A stretch of DNA of 64,000 nucleotides from Candidatus Anammoxibacter sp. (lineage in GTDB: Bacteria > Planctomycetota > Brocadiia > Brocadiales > Anammoxibacteraceae): the NCBI GenBank assembly GCA_021777105.1, contig JAIQZQ010000091.1, positions 1 through 64,000 on the forward strand. The letters are read 5' to 3'. A program made the position numbers and the translations under genes. Below, piece after piece: positions 17,940-26,928 of this stretch. Below the pieces are notes generated by a model, which was not told the origin of the DNA, made no database searches, and was given only the letters and a program-made list of their open reading frames with translations. Each line of letters opens with the position of its first letter. Position 1 is the first letter of the stretch.

Positions 17940-18497
17940 ATGGTGTCAGACAAAACAGCAAATCCACAAAAGATGACATTAGGCCAAATACTTCTCTTAA
18001 AAAAATTTATAACTGAAGAACAGTTGCAAGGCGCCTTAAATGACCAAAAGAAGAAGCTTGCGTCAAAACTAGGCGCCTTGTTGGTTAGGCTTGGTTATTT
18101 AAAAAGTTTCCAACTGGAAGTTGCCGTCCAAAAACAAAAAAAGCTTAGAGAAACCGAAAATCGAAACGTTCCCATTGGCGAAATTTGTGTCGCGGAGAAC
18201 TTGATTACTAAAGGAAGCCTTGAAAGAGCCCTTAGGTTTCAGAAAAAACAGTACAGGCCGAAGGTTGGCGAGCTTTTGCTTAAGATGGCATACGTAACGC
18301 CTGAACAGTTGAATATTGCCATACAGATTCAACGTCAATCACAACGAGGCTTATCCGTTCAAATAAGCAAAAGAGTCTTTGCCAACAACGCATATAATAT
18401 ATATACAGCGGGTAGAACTAATGGCGGCGAAACGAGATTTATGTTAAAAAGGGATTTAGCGACAAGGGACACATTCCTGAACGCGCTCGCCGGATAA
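17940..18497 (+). CDS. Protein with four MshEN/GspE-N-like repeats
   Basis: A 185-residue protein. Four repeats of about 30 residues each carry the pattern LGxxLxxxxxITxxQLxxAL: LGQILLLKKFITEEQLQGAL (14-33), LGALLVRLGYLKSFQLEVAV (44-63), IGEICVAENLITKGSLERAL (about 79-98) and VGELLLKMAYVTPEQLNIAI (about 109-128). This is the two-helix motif seen in N-terminal domains of GspE/PilB ATPases and, in MshE, in c-di-GMP binding. No ATPase domain follows. It sits 57 bases after the DUF3391-like gene and shares its sigma-54 promoter. Role inferred: a regulatory or nucleotide-sensing adaptor. Confidence 0.7.
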   Translation: MVSDKTANPQKMTLGQILLLKKFITEEQLQGALNDQKKKLASKLGALLVRLGYLKSFQLEVAVQKQKKLRETENRNVPIGEICVAENLITKGSLERALRFQKKQYRPKVGELLLKMAYVTPEQLNIAIQIQRQSQRGLSVQISKRVFANNAYNIYTAGRTNGGETRFMLKRDLATRDTFLNALAG

Positions 18498-18559
18498 AAC
18501 AGAACCCAATCCGCCCTTAAACAGTCAATTTAAACGCTTATTCAATAGAGCGTCTAATA

Positions 18560-18593
18560 GATCTTTCAACCGGCTTCGGCTGGTTGGAAGATC
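18560..18593 (+). terminator. Hairpin with UUCG tetraloop after the sigma-54 operon
   Basis: A stem of 15 base pairs (arms starting GATCTTTCAACC and ending GGTTGGAAGATC, with one or two non-Watson-Crick pairs) closes on a TTCG loop, 63 bases after the stop codon. There is no clear T tract, so termination or 3'-end protection are both possible. Confidence 0.5.
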
Positions 18594-18935
18594 ACTCCCT
18601 ATTGTAAAAGCTGCAATTGCCTTTGTGCTCAGGCAATATTGTAGATTGCTTCAACCACCTTCCACCTCGCCCCAAAACCACAGTTTGGGAGAGAAATAAT
18701 TCAAGAAGCCACAGGTTAGCGTTCCATCACAATCACAAAACCCTTGTCATCCTACATAAAAACCAACTTTTCCATAGTGGCGCTTCCATTGTAGACATAG
18801 AAAATACAAAATGGTACAATCCCAACTTCTGGAATTATCTCTTTGTTTTATCTATTCAGTGATTTAAAGTTAGAATACGGCAAAGGATTCAGCCGTTCAA
18901 ATCTTCAATATATGCGTCTTTTGTATATGAAATAT

Positions 18936-18966
18936 CCAAAATGCCAGACAGTGTCTGGCATTTTGG
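18936..18966. repeat. Perfect 13-bp hairpin
   Basis: CCAAAATGCCAGA-CAGTG-TCTGGCATTTTGG. A stable palindrome upstream of the DUF4258 gene; it could be a bidirectional terminator or an operator. Nothing distinguishes these. Confidence 0.5.
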
Positions 18967-19109
18967 GCATGAACACTGAGCCGCTACCTGCTCTAGTGGG
19001 AATTATCCTCGTAGGGACAGATAGGGTGGGGGGATTCAAATAGTGTATACCGGCAAACTGAATCAGAAAATTTTAGACCATTAATCACTGTAATCTCTGC
19101 ATTTTAATT

Positions 19110-19430
19110 ATGAATATAAACGAACTTGAATATATTCGACAAAAATTTCATAATGGAGAATATGCAGTTAGTGATCATGCGATTATTGAGGCCCGAAAAG
19201 ATGGAATCGAACCGCAAACTATCACTAAATTGGAATGGGTGGCTATTCATGGAAAAGTTATTGAAGAGTATACTGAACGCCAAAGATTACTTATTTATGC
19301 TGAATTACCGGAAAACATGTTGCCTGTGCATATTGTTGTTGAATATTCATTTCCGGAAGAGCCTGTGATTGTTACAAGTTACGTTCCGGATAGCAGATAC
19401 TGGATAAAGTATCAGATTAGAAAAAAATAA
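19110..19430 (+). CDS. DUF4258 protein, probable toxin of a toxin-antitoxin pair
   Basis: A 106-residue protein matching the DUF4258 pattern: YAVSDHAIIEARKDGI near the N terminus, a central GKVIEEYTERQRLLIY and a C-terminal VIVTSYVPDSRYW. Proteins of this family are usually encoded next to a YgiT-type zinc-finger protein, as here (19444-19740, 13 bases downstream), and are predicted RelE-like toxins. No activity can be shown from sequence. Confidence 0.75.
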   Translation: MNINELEYIRQKFHNGEYAVSDHAIIEARKDGIEPQTITKLEWVAIHGKVIEEYTERQRLLIYAELPENMLPVHIVVEYSFPEEPVIVTSYVPDSRYWIKYQIRKK

Positions 19431-19443
19431 GAGGACGTCAATT

Positions 19444-19740
19444 ATGAAACTAATAAAAAAGAGAAACTGTCCGGAATGCCGGTCGGAAATGCGCCCCAAA
19501 CTAATTAATTTACACTATAAAAAAGAAGACAGCGATCTTCAGGTTGAAGTGATAGGAATTCCCGCGAATGTATGCGTGCAATGTTTTTATAGAATTATCC
19601 CTGGAAAAGTAGCCAAATATATAGATACATTAGTTGATCCATTTTATGAATCTCAAAAACATATCCATGAGAAAGTTTTACCCACACCTCATATTGATAT
19701 TCAATTTCCGCCACTGGAAAAAACAGCTTATTCCTATTAA
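19444..19740 (+). CDS. YgiT-type zinc-finger protein, probable antitoxin
   Basis: A 98-residue protein with two zinc-binding CxxC pairs, CPEC near residue 9 and CVQC near residue 40, separated by a beta-rich stretch, typical of YgiT/MqsA-type N-terminal domains. The usual C-terminal helix-turn-helix is missing, so it may neutralise its partner without repressing transcription itself. It is close behind the DUF4258 gene and probably co-transcribed. Confidence 0.75.
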   Translation: MKLIKKRNCPECRSEMRPKLINLHYKKEDSDLQVEVIGIPANVCVQCFYRIIPGKVAKYIDTLVDPFYESQKHIHEKVLPTPHIDIQFPPLEKTAYSY

Positions 19741-19950
19741 GACCGAGCCCAGAAATTTATTGGAATTTAGCGCCCTTATGTGTAAGACTCTCAGTTAAGG
19801 AATTCTGAGATATTGGTGAAATATTATGACGATGAATTTTTGTAGAGTTGGAACTGTTTTACTTTGTGCTTCATAAAAAGATAAACTCAGCTTATAGAAA
19901 AGATAAGGTGGCGCGGATAAATAGAAAAACGAAACAAACGCCACTCATTT

Positions 19951-20868
19951 TCATTTAATCATAAGCTTCAACAACGCTTTTTTGATGTGCATTCTGTTTT
20001 CGGCCTGGTCGTATACTGCGGAATTTGGGCCGTCTATAACTTCGTCAGTTATCTCTTCGCCTCTGTGCGCGGGCAGGCAGTGCATTATTATAACATTGTC
20101 TTTTGCCTGCGCGGTCAACTCGCTGTTTATCTGGAAACCTTTAAAATCATTTCGCCTGGTCACGGCTTCGCTCTCCTGCCCCATGCTTGTCCAAGTGTCG
20201 GCGTAAATTACATCGGCGTCTTTGGCCGCTGATTGCGGATCGTTGCCGACAGATATTGAAAAGTTGTCTGATGCGATTTCGTCAACTATTGACAATGTGT
20301 TTTTATCCAGCTCGTAGTTTTCAGGCGTCGCGATTCTAAACGGGGTTCCCAGTTTTGCGCAGATAAACGCCAGCGAACGGGCAACGTTGTTGCCGTCGCC
20401 GATGTATGACACTATAACATTGTCAAGCGAGCCGCGTTTCTCCTTAATTGTAAACAAGTCGGTAAGCGCCTGGCATGGGTGGCAGTAATCAGACAATGCG
20501 TTTATAACCGGAACTGACGCCTCTTTTGCAAGCTCTTCAACCATCTCCTGCCCAAAAGTCCGTATCGCAATACAATCAACGTATCTTGAAAGCACATTAG
20601 CGCCGTCTTTAATTGATTCGCGTTCGCCAAGGTTGATATCTTGTTTGGTAAGATAGATTGGGTGACCGCCAAGTTGGGCCATTGCCACCTCAAATGAAAC
20701 CCTGGTGCGCATGGAGCATTTTTCAAAAATCATGCCGAGTATCTTGCCCGTCATCGTATTAGAGTAATCCCTAACGTTGGACCCCTTAAGTTTGGCCGCG
20801 ACGTCAAATATCTCCAGGATGTCATCACCGGTTAAATCAAGTATGGATGTTAGTTTGTTTGTGTTCAT
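19951..20868 (-). CDS. argF: Ornithine carbamoyltransferase
   Basis: This 305-residue enzyme makes citrulline from ornithine and carbamoyl phosphate in arginine biosynthesis. The carbamoyl-phosphate loop is present as SMRTRVSFEVAMAQLGG (canonical STRTR with M at the second position), together with HPCQALTDLFT and the ornithine-side HCLPAHRGEEI. Length is normal. It is last of argB-argD-argF, 14 bases after argD. The S-M-R-T-R variant occurs in several OTC subfamilies, so I see no sign of lost activity. Confidence 0.95.
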   Translation of the reverse strand: MNTNKLTSILDLTGDDILEIFDVAAKLKGSNVRDYSNTMTGKILGMIFEKCSMRTRVSFEVAMAQLGGHPIYLTKQDINLGERESIKDGANVLSRYVDCIAIRTFGQEMVEELAKEASVPVINALSDYCHPCQALTDLFTIKEKRGSLDNVIVSYIGDGNNVARSLAFICAKLGTPFRIATPENYELDKNTLSIVDEIASDNFSISVGNDPQSAAKDADVIYADTWTSMGQESEAVTRRNDFKGFQINSELTAQAKDNVIIMHCLPAHRGEEITDEVIDGPNSAVYDQAENRMHIKKALLKLMIK

Positions 20869-20882
20869 GTCTTTTCGCCGAT

Positions 20883-22067
20883 TTAATCTGATTGCAAAAT
20901 TTTCTTTAAAATTGAGACGCCTTCGTCAATGTTCTCTTTTTTGACATTTAACTGCGGCATTATCCTGATAACCGTATCGTGTGTGCAGTTGATCAGCAAT
21001 CCCGCGTCCATGCATTTTTTAACTATATCTGCCGCCGGTTTTTTAAGCTCAACGCCGATCATAAGGCCTAGCGTCCTGATCTCTTTAATTACGTCAAATT
21101 CCGCCGCAAGTTTATCAAGCTCCTGCCGAAAATATAGGCCCATTTCATTTGTGTTTTCAAGCAGCTTCTCCTCAATAGTCGCGTCAAAAACCGCCACGCC
21201 CGCTGCGCATGCCAATGGGTTGCCGCCGAATGTTGACGCGTGCGTTCCGGGCACAAGGCTTTTGGCTATCTCTTTTTTTGCGGTGATGGCGCCTATTGCT
21301 ATTGCCCCGCCCAATGCTTTGGCCATTGTCATAATATCAGGCTCAATATCATAATGCTGATATGCAAAAAATTTGCCTGTTCGGCCCATGCCGCACTGGA
21401 CTTCGTCCAGAATGAGCAGGATGTCCTTTCTATCGCACAAGTCACGAAGGCCTTTTATATAACTTTTATCAGGTATATTAATGCCGCCTTCGCCCTGAAC
21501 GGTTTCGGTCAGGATTGCGCATGTCTGATCGTCCACAAGGCTTTCCACTTTTTCAAGGTCGTTAAACGGCGCGTATTCAAAACCGCTAACCAACGGCGCG
21601 AATCCCTTATGGTATTTAGGCTGGCCCGTGGCTGTGAGCGTGGCCATTGTGCGGCCATGGAACGAGTCGTTCATTGTTATAATCTTAAATTTGCCCTTTG
21701 CTTCATTATGAATGCGCGCAAGTTTTATGGCCGCCTCGTTTGCCTCGGCGCCGCTGTTGCAGAAGAAGCACTGACCGCCGAACGAGTTTTCAGAGATGCG
21801 TTTGGCAAGTTGGCCTTGCGGCTCGGTATAGTAAATGTTGGGCGCATGCTGCAAAAGGCCGGCCTGTTTCTGTATTGCCGCCGCCACTTTAGGGTGGCAA
21901 TGGCCCAGATTACTTACAGCCCAACCTGAAAAAAGGTCGAGGTAGCGTTTGCCGTTTGAGTCCCAGATTTCAACCCCTTCGCCTTTTACCTGGACTATTG
22001 GAAACCTGATATAATTAGGTATTACATACTGATCGTAAAGTTTTATAATCTCTTCGGTAGTTGCCAT
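20883..22067 (-). CDS. argD: Acetylornithine aminotransferase
   Basis: A 394-residue class-III PLP aminotransferase, transferring an amino group from glutamate to N-acetylglutamate semialdehyde. Visible signatures are FCNSGAEANEAAIKLAR, the LILDEVQCGMGRTGKFFAYQ stretch and the PLP lysine in MAKALGGAIAIGAI. Length and ends fit ArgD. It lies between argB (128 bases upstream) and argF (14 bases downstream) on the same strand, which favours ArgD over related omega-aminotransferases. Confidence 0.95.
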   Translation of the reverse strand: MATTEEIIKLYDQYVIPNYIRFPIVQVKGEGVEIWDSNGKRYLDLFSGWAVSNLGHCHPKVAAAIQKQAGLLQHAPNIYYTEPQGQLAKRISENSFGGQCFFCNSGAEANEAAIKLARIHNEAKGKFKIITMNDSFHGRTMATLTATGQPKYHKGFAPLVSGFEYAPFNDLEKVESLVDDQTCAILTETVQGEGGINIPDKSYIKGLRDLCDRKDILLILDEVQCGMGRTGKFFAYQHYDIEPDIMTMAKALGGAIAIGAITAKKEIAKSLVPGTHASTFGGNPLACAAGVAVFDATIEEKLLENTNEMGLYFRQELDKLAAEFDVIKEIRTLGLMIGVELKKPAADIVKKCMDAGLLINCTHDTVIRIMPQLNVKKENIDEGVSILKKILQSD

Positions 22068-22195
22068 AATGTTGTTCCTTATTAATTCTAAAGTTACATT
22101 TTTATGTTTATATATTCAAAAGCTCGTAGATTGAGCATCTTTTAATTCTGTATTATATTTATAATTAACAGCGCAAATGTTGCCGGCGCAAAACA

Positions 22196-23080
22196 TTACA
22201 CAATTATTTGCGTGCCGATTCCTTTAACGGTAAATATCTCCAACAGCAGCGAATGCGGTATGCGGCCGTCTATGATATGCGCTTTCTTCACGCCTTTTGT
22301 CAGCGCGGAAACGCACGCGTTTACTTTCGGCAGCATGCCTGAAGTAATAACACCTTTTTGAATTAGTTCGCGTATCTCATCTTCATGAAGCGTGGACGCA
22401 AACGAGTTTTCATCGCCCGGGTCCCTCATTATCCCATGCGTGTCTGAAAGCACGACAAGTTTTTCCGGAGATAAAGATTGCGCCACATATGACGCCACGC
22501 TATCGGCGTTAACGTTAAATGTCTGGTTGTTGTCGCCTTTTGCCACGGGCGGGATAATAGGTATCTTGCCGCTGTCGCAAAGCGTCCTTAAAGTTTTTGT
22601 GTCCACATCTGAAATTTTGCCCACAAAGCCAAGGTCTTCAGACTCGTCGGTTGAGAATCCCGCGTCTCTGTCCAGCAGGAATTTCTCCGCTTTTATCGGG
22701 TTGTTATCCAGATCCCATACGCAAACCGCCTCGTTTCCAAATTTGGACATTGTTTCAACAATTGATCTGCTTATTCCAGTAGTGACTTTAACCACCACAT
22801 CCAGTATCTCCTCGTCCGTATAGCGGTATCCTTTAATAAAAGTAGATTTTTTATTAATTTTTGCCAATTCACTGTTAATATGCGGCCCGCCGCCGTGAAT
22901 GAGCACCGGCTCAATGCCTACGGTTTTCAGAAAAACAATGTCCTGCACAACACCCTGCATGACAGCGTCGTCCTTCATCGCGCTACCGCCCAACTTGATA
23001 ACCACGATTTTGCCGCGAAAAGATTGTATATATGGCATGGCCTCTATCAAAGTATCAGCCTTGCGTATTGCTTGTTCCAT
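22196..23080 (-). CDS. argB: Acetylglutamate kinase
   Basis: About 294 residues, phosphorylating N-acetylglutamate in arginine synthesis. I choose the ATG at 23080 (MEQAIRKADTLIEAMPYIQ) since this matches the N-terminal helix found in arginine-inhibited kinases; the frame to 23128 adds 16 implausible residues. Motifs: VVIKLGGSAM for ATP phosphates, LIHGGGPHI for acetylglutamate, and a C-terminal HSLLLEIFTVKGIGTQI typical of the feedback-inhibited hexameric type. First gene of the arg cluster. Confidence 0.95.
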   Translation of the reverse strand: MEQAIRKADTLIEAMPYIQSFRGKIVVIKLGGSAMKDDAVMQGVVQDIVFLKTVGIEPVLIHGGGPHINSELAKINKKSTFIKGYRYTDEEILDVVVKVTTGISRSIVETMSKFGNEAVCVWDLDNNPIKAEKFLLDRDAGFSTDESEDLGFVGKISDVDTKTLRTLCDSGKIPIIPPVAKGDNNQTFNVNADSVASYVAQSLSPEKLVVLSDTHGIMRDPGDENSFASTLHEDEIRELIQKGVITSGMLPKVNACVSALTKGVKKAHIIDGRIPHSLLLEIFTVKGIGTQIIV

Positions 23081-23317
23081 TGTTTTTATTAAAAAAAAGA
23101 TTTTTCCCGCTGTTAATATTGTAATCACTCAAGGAGGTTTAAACTTAACTGCTTAACTGCGGAATTGTTGAAATTGGCGCAAACAGCGTAAAACATAGCA
23201 TGTTTTACCTATCTGCTTTTTAAAAAGGGAAACAGCAATTATATCATACGGCAAATAGCTGTCAAGCCAAATTAGGGGATGTTAAAATGAGAGGGTATGT
23301 TTCAACTAGCTCCGGGG

Positions 23318-24484
23318 CTACTTGAGATTGTCGCCTGTTTTGGTTGACGCCATTGCGCTTGCTAAATTCGTCTCTTCTTCAATTGGTTTAGCCACGCCTT
23401 TGTCATCGCCGGAAGCGATTGATTTAGCTTCACCTTTATCATAGTCCGATACAATTGCGTCTGCCGGTTTAGCCGGGTCAGCAATAGAATCATTTGTTTT
23501 ATCGGCTTTGTTATTCTTGTTGGAGGCTATTGGAGCTTCCGGCTTCGCCGCGCCATCAGTAGAATCATTTGCCTTATCGCCGGCTGCTTGCCCGGGAGCG
23601 GTTGCGGCGGCTAAATCCGTTTTCTCATTTAATGGCTCTTCTGCCTTCTTGTCGTCTCCCATTGACGCCAAAGCGGCTATTAAATTAGCCTCCGTATCAA
23701 TAGACTCCATTACTTTTTTAACAACCATCTCTCTAATGCTGTTAATATTGCCTTTAACCGCAAAACCCATATCCCTTACCAGCGTCTTTGCAACAATATC
23801 GGCTGCCGCGTCAAGCTCATACCTTAGCAACTCGCCGTTGTTCTCCTTATAAAGATGGTACTCGAAACCGGTTGTCCGTCTTCTGGCGTTTTCCTTAATC
23901 CTTGTTTGCCATAAAGTCTTATTATCGCTGATTCGCACCATCTTTGCGTCCGCCGTTAATATAACGTTTGGATCCCATAATATTCCCGGATCCTTGATCC
24001 CGTATGAGTAAACTGAAAGGTCTATAATAGTGTCAACGCCTGTGTGCCCGGCAATCTTGATGTAATCATCTTGTGTTTTTGGGTATTTATTAATAATATG
24101 CTTAATGTTCGGCGCGTCAATCTCTTCCTGAATAACAGGGTTAAAATTGGTTCCCGCAACAAGCTCGTCCCTGAATTTTTTTCTGACTATTTTCTCTATA
24201 TTCAGGTCAAATATGATATCGTTAAATGAAACGGCCTCTTCCTTGTTGGCGGCGTATGTTCCATAAGCCATCATTAATTGCGGCACAATTGCAGGGCCCA
24301 TCATTAAATAAAACATGTTTGAGTCGCCGGTTATGTTAACCTTCATATCAAGGCTCTCTTCAGGGCCGATAATCGCTATCTTGTTTATGAATTTAGCGTC
24401 GTCATTTTGAAACGATATCTTCTCAATGCCATTGCAACCAAACCCGGTTAGCGATAAGATTATTAATAATAAAAGTTTTTTCAT
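23318..24484 (-). CDS. Probable lipoprotein, function unknown
   Basis: A 388-residue exported protein. The N terminus MKKLLLLIILSLTGFGC has a hydrophobic core ending at Cys17, close to a lipobox although position -3 is Gly. The body (about 25-260) is mixed alpha/beta and contains TLWQTRIKENARRRTTG, reminiscent of outer-membrane-associated lipoproteins that handle stress responses. From about residue 265 the sequence is low-complexity, with Lys/Asp/Ala-rich imperfect repeats around KADKTNDS and AKPADAIVSDYDKGE. I do not recognise the family. Confidence 0.7.
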   Translation of the reverse strand: MKKLLLLIILSLTGFGCNGIEKISFQNDDAKFINKIAIIGPEESLDMKVNITGDSNMFYLMMGPAIVPQLMMAYGTYAANKEEAVSFNDIIFDLNIEKIVRKKFRDELVAGTNFNPVIQEEIDAPNIKHIINKYPKTQDDYIKIAGHTGVDTIIDLSVYSYGIKDPGILWDPNVILTADAKMVRISDNKTLWQTRIKENARRRTTGFEYHLYKENNGELLRYELDAAADIVAKTLVRDMGFAVKGNINSIREMVVKKVMESIDTEANLIAALASMGDDKKAEEPLNEKTDLAAATAPGQAAGDKANDSTDGAAKPEAPIASNKNNKADKTNDSIADPAKPADAIVSDYDKGEAKSIASGDDKGVAKPIEEETNLASAMASTKTGDNLK

Positions 24485-24559
24485 TTATATAAATAAGTAT
24501 TAAAGCGCCCATTGCCCGCTTATTAAAATTAATGAAATTATAATAACTATTCCGCGTAA

Positions 24560-24665
24560 TTTACACACCCCGTCCACCAACTGGACACCCCTCTTTTTAG
24601 AGGGGATATTAAATTGGATCTGTTTCCACAAAGTCCCCTCTAATAAGAGGGGATTTAGGGGTGTG
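24560..24665. repeat. Inverted-repeat element with two inner hairpins
   Basis: Outer ends TTACACACCCC and GGGGTGTGAA are inverted; inside are ACCCCTCTTTTTAGAGGGGA and TCCCCTCTAATAAGAGGGGA hairpins. It lies between two minus-strand genes and may terminate transcription from either side. It is related in style, not in sequence, to the CCCTCCCC elements. Confidence 0.6.
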
Positions 24666-24704
24666 AATAGTCAAGTAAAAAACACGTTGAATAGACACAA
24701 CTAA

Positions 24705-25457
24705 TTAAAGACTCCCTTTTAACAGCTCTTCCGTTTTTTTCAGATTATCGCGTATTTTTATTAAATCAGACTTTGGCAAACTCGTCTTTTTCATCGCTTT
24801 CTGATACAACCTGACAGCGTTCATAAAGCTTTTGACCGCTTTTTCGCTCAATCCGCTATTTATGGAACATTCGCCGACTTTCAGGTGCGTGTCGGCTATT
24901 AACACCACGGCCATCACCCTTTTCGGTTTATAATGCAGGGCGTTAAAAGCGTTATCTATCGCGTCTTCGTAAATATTGATCTTTGCCGAACACGGAGCGC
25001 TTTCTTTTATATTGCCAAGCTTTCTGGTTGCCAGGCCTATCCAGTAACCAAAAGGATCCTCTGATTTGGGAACTCCCCCATTTGAATAAGCTACTTTTTC
25101 ATCCCAAATCTCTTTAATCGGCACGCTGTAATCACCCACGGTGATTGAAAGAGTCTTATTATCTCTTTTAATAACAACTACGGTTTCATTTCCATCTTTT
25201 AGAGATTTAGAGATTTTGAGATAGTCGCGTGTCTTTTTTATCTCTTTTCCATCTATACTAGTGATAATATCGCCTTTTTTTATGCCCGCGTCTTTCATTG
25301 GCGTTTTATCTTTAATCTCATAAATCTTCACACCATCCTTGTTGTCCAGCACCGTTATACCTGAAAAAAGCGATTCCGGGTAGGCATTTTGCGCAAAAGC
25401 CGCTGAAACCGCTAAAATGAACATAAATATTAAAAGTTTACTATTTTGTTTTATCAT
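24705..25457 (-). CDS. Secreted PDZ-domain protein
   Basis: A 250-residue protein with a signal peptide (MIKQNSKLLIFMFILAVSAAFAQ) and a PDZ domain at about 30-115: VKIYEIKDKTPMKDAGIKKG then DIITSIDGKEI, the classic peptide-groove layout. The remaining C-terminal part is helical with spaced Ala/Leu, possibly TPR-like. There is no protease domain, so it probably scaffolds or recognises C-terminal tails in the periplasm. Neighbouring genes give no pathway. Confidence 0.8.
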   Translation of the reverse strand: MIKQNSKLLIFMFILAVSAAFAQNAYPESLFSGITVLDNKDGVKIYEIKDKTPMKDAGIKKGDIITSIDGKEIKKTRDYLKISKSLKDGNETVVVIKRDNKTLSITVGDYSVPIKEIWDEKVAYSNGGVPKSEDPFGYWIGLATRKLGNIKESAPCSAKINIYEDAIDNAFNALHYKPKRVMAVVLIADTHLKVGECSINSGLSEKAVKSFMNAVRLYQKAMKKTSLPKSDLIKIRDNLKKTEELLKGSL

Positions 25458-25529
25458 GAGTTAATATTGCCTCATTTCCTTGTTGCCCCTGTTTTGAAGG
25501 ACATTATAGTTCCGAGTTATTTTAATACA

Positions 25530-25748
25530 TCAACAAGTAAGAGTTTCGTTATGAATATTCCCATCATTAACTTTAGATAACAATACTTCAAGGCTATAAG
25601 TCTCTACACTTGCAGGCTCTACTATTAATTTGCCGTTTTTAAATGAAATATCACCAGTAGCTCCTTCATCAATATTTGCCTCTATAGCAAAAAATTTAGG
25701 GATACGAAGAGCCGGGCTGTTGCCCCATTTTTGAATATGTATTTGCAT
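25530..25748 (-). CDS. Orphan MazE/AbrB-type antitoxin, C-terminally shortened
   Basis: A 72-residue swapped-hairpin DNA-binding protein: MQIHIQKWGNSPALRIPK is the typical MazE start and DISFKNGKLIVEP the second strand pair. Full-length relatives continue past SLEVLLSKVNDGNIHNE into the toxin-binding tail; here it ends with NETLTC. No MazF-like gene follows on either strand. Probably the remnant of a mazEF module, possibly still acting as an antidote or repressor. Confidence 0.7.
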   Translation of the reverse strand: MQIHIQKWGNSPALRIPKFFAIEANIDEGATGDISFKNGKLIVEPASVETYSLEVLLSKVNDGNIHNETLTC

Positions 25749-25860
25749 AATAATCTCGCAATAAAATTTTTATGCATTGAATATACAAAAGAGGTTAGAT
25801 TATATCAATAATCTTTCTTAACTGGGGATTTTTTTTGGGGAGCATAACGGCGCCGCTAAA

Positions 25861-25965
25861 TTAAACTTTATGCGGAAGCTCTAGGATATTTCTAAAGACA
25901 GCAAGATCAAAAATTAACTAAACTTAATATTTTAAGACTTTGCCCTGACCCTGGGCCTTGCCCGT
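25861..25965. repeat. Intergenic repeat, copy 1 (relative at 27311-27395)
   Basis: The segment AGGATATTTCTAAAGACAGC to the GGGCCTTGCCCG hairpin is closely matched at 27311-27395 (AGGATATCTCTAAAAACAGC ... GGGCTTTGCCCC). In addition, TTTATGCGGAAGCTCT occurs here at about 25867 and again at about 27476. The copies flank the XRE/PIN module, which may mark its insertion. Confidence 0.6.
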
Positions 25966-26018
25966 AAATTCAGTTTGCCAAATCCGGCTCGCAATTGTTT
26001 CTGGATTTTTTAACTAAA

Positions 26019-26447
26019 TCAAACAGGCGTTTTTTCTAAAAAACTTTTTAAATCTACAATATTAATTCTTTGAAATTGCTTTAAATTTCTTAAATGAGGA
26101 TCTCTTGAAACAATGAAATCCGCATTTCCCTCCAAAGCGCACGTAAGAAACATATTATCATCAGGATCGTTTTCAATTTTTTCAATACTATATTTCTCTT
26201 TAGTTATCAGCGCTTTTTCTAAAATAAGACCGATAAATCCGTCAATATCCTGCTTAGAAGGTTTAAATAATTTTTGAATATGCTCATAATGAAGAACTCT
26301 ATAGAGTTCAGCTAATATTTTTTTAGAAGTAACAAGAATAAATACTTCATCCGCAATCATATCCCTAAGTTTCACTGTAAGCTTACCTTTTGGAAACGCG
26401 GCGCTTATCATTATATTGGTGTCTATAACTGCTTTAATTCGTGACAT
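26019..26447 (-). CDS. PIN-domain ribonuclease, probable toxin
   Basis: About 142 residues of the PIN-family putative toxin type. The acidic site is complete: Asp in AVIDTNIMIS, Glu in KILAELYRVL, and two aspartates in NDPDDNMFLTCALE with a later SRDPHLRNL. PIN toxins cleave RNA. I start at the ATG at 26447 (MSRIKAVIDT); a GTG six bases upstream is possible. It overlaps the upstream XRE gene by 14 bases, so both are translationally coupled as one module. Confidence 0.85.
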   Translation of the reverse strand: MSRIKAVIDTNIMISAAFPKGKLTVKLRDMIADEVFILVTSKKILAELYRVLHYEHIQKLFKPSKQDIDGFIGLILEKALITKEKYSIEKIENDPDDNMFLTCALEGNADFIVSRDPHLRNLKQFQRINIVDLKSFLEKTPV

Positions 26448-26928
26448 GTTCACGAGACCTCACTGATGCCACCGCCTGATCAATTACTAAATCAATATCA
26501 TCCTGTGAATAGTCCTCTACTCCCTTTGAGAGTCTATTCGTAATTTCTTTAAATGTTTGAGACCACGCGCTTTTTGTTTTAGGATTTACTGTTTTTTCAA
26601 AATTATGTTTAACTATAATACTTTCAATTACTATTTTAATGGCCTCTTTTTCCTCATCATCCAGAGTTGACACTATTTCAAATTGTTTAAGCAGATCTTT
26701 GTCTGTAATTTTCCCAACAGCGCCGCTTGTAAATTTATCAAAAGCCAGCTCATCAATAGAAACTCCCAGAGTTGACGCTAATTTTTTGACTACATTGAGG
26801 CTTGGAGAAGCTTTGTCAGTCTCGTACCTCCTAAGTTGAGTTATCGCTACGCCGCTCTTTTCCACTAATTCTTTCTGTGTTAATTTGTTTTTTTCCCTAT
26901 AAAGGGTTAAGTTTTTGCCAAAAGACAT
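26434..26928 (-). CDS. XRE-family regulator, probable antitoxin of the PIN toxin
   Basis: A 164-residue protein whose first 65 residues form a helix-turn-helix (LTQKELVEKSGVAITQLRRY, then ETDKASPSLNVVKKLASTLG). The second half is helical and may wrap the toxin. Such regulator-first pairs usually autoregulate. Stop overlaps the start of the PIN gene. Confidence 0.8.
   Translation of the reverse strand: MSFGKNLTLYREKNKLTQKELVEKSGVAITQLRRYETDKASPSLNVVKKLASTLGVSIDELAFDKFTSGAVGKITDKDLLKQFEIVSTLDDEEKEAIKIVIESIIVKHNFEKTVNPKTKSAWSQTFKEITNRLSKGVEDYSQDDIDLVIDQAVASVRSREHVTN

Larger units (their letters stand above)
18498..19109. other. Non-coding region with hairpins
   Basis: No supported gene. Besides the TTCG hairpin there is a perfect 13-bp stem (18936-18966, arm CCAAAATGCCAGA, 5-base loop) and, at about 18978-19025, a structured segment related to one at 27130-27170. 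A possible small frame at 18617 lacks a ribosome site and any protein-like pattern. Confidence 0.55.

Noticed and set aside
18617..18862. 81-residue frame
   Set aside because: No ribosome site, no protein-like pattern, lies in repeat-rich spacer.
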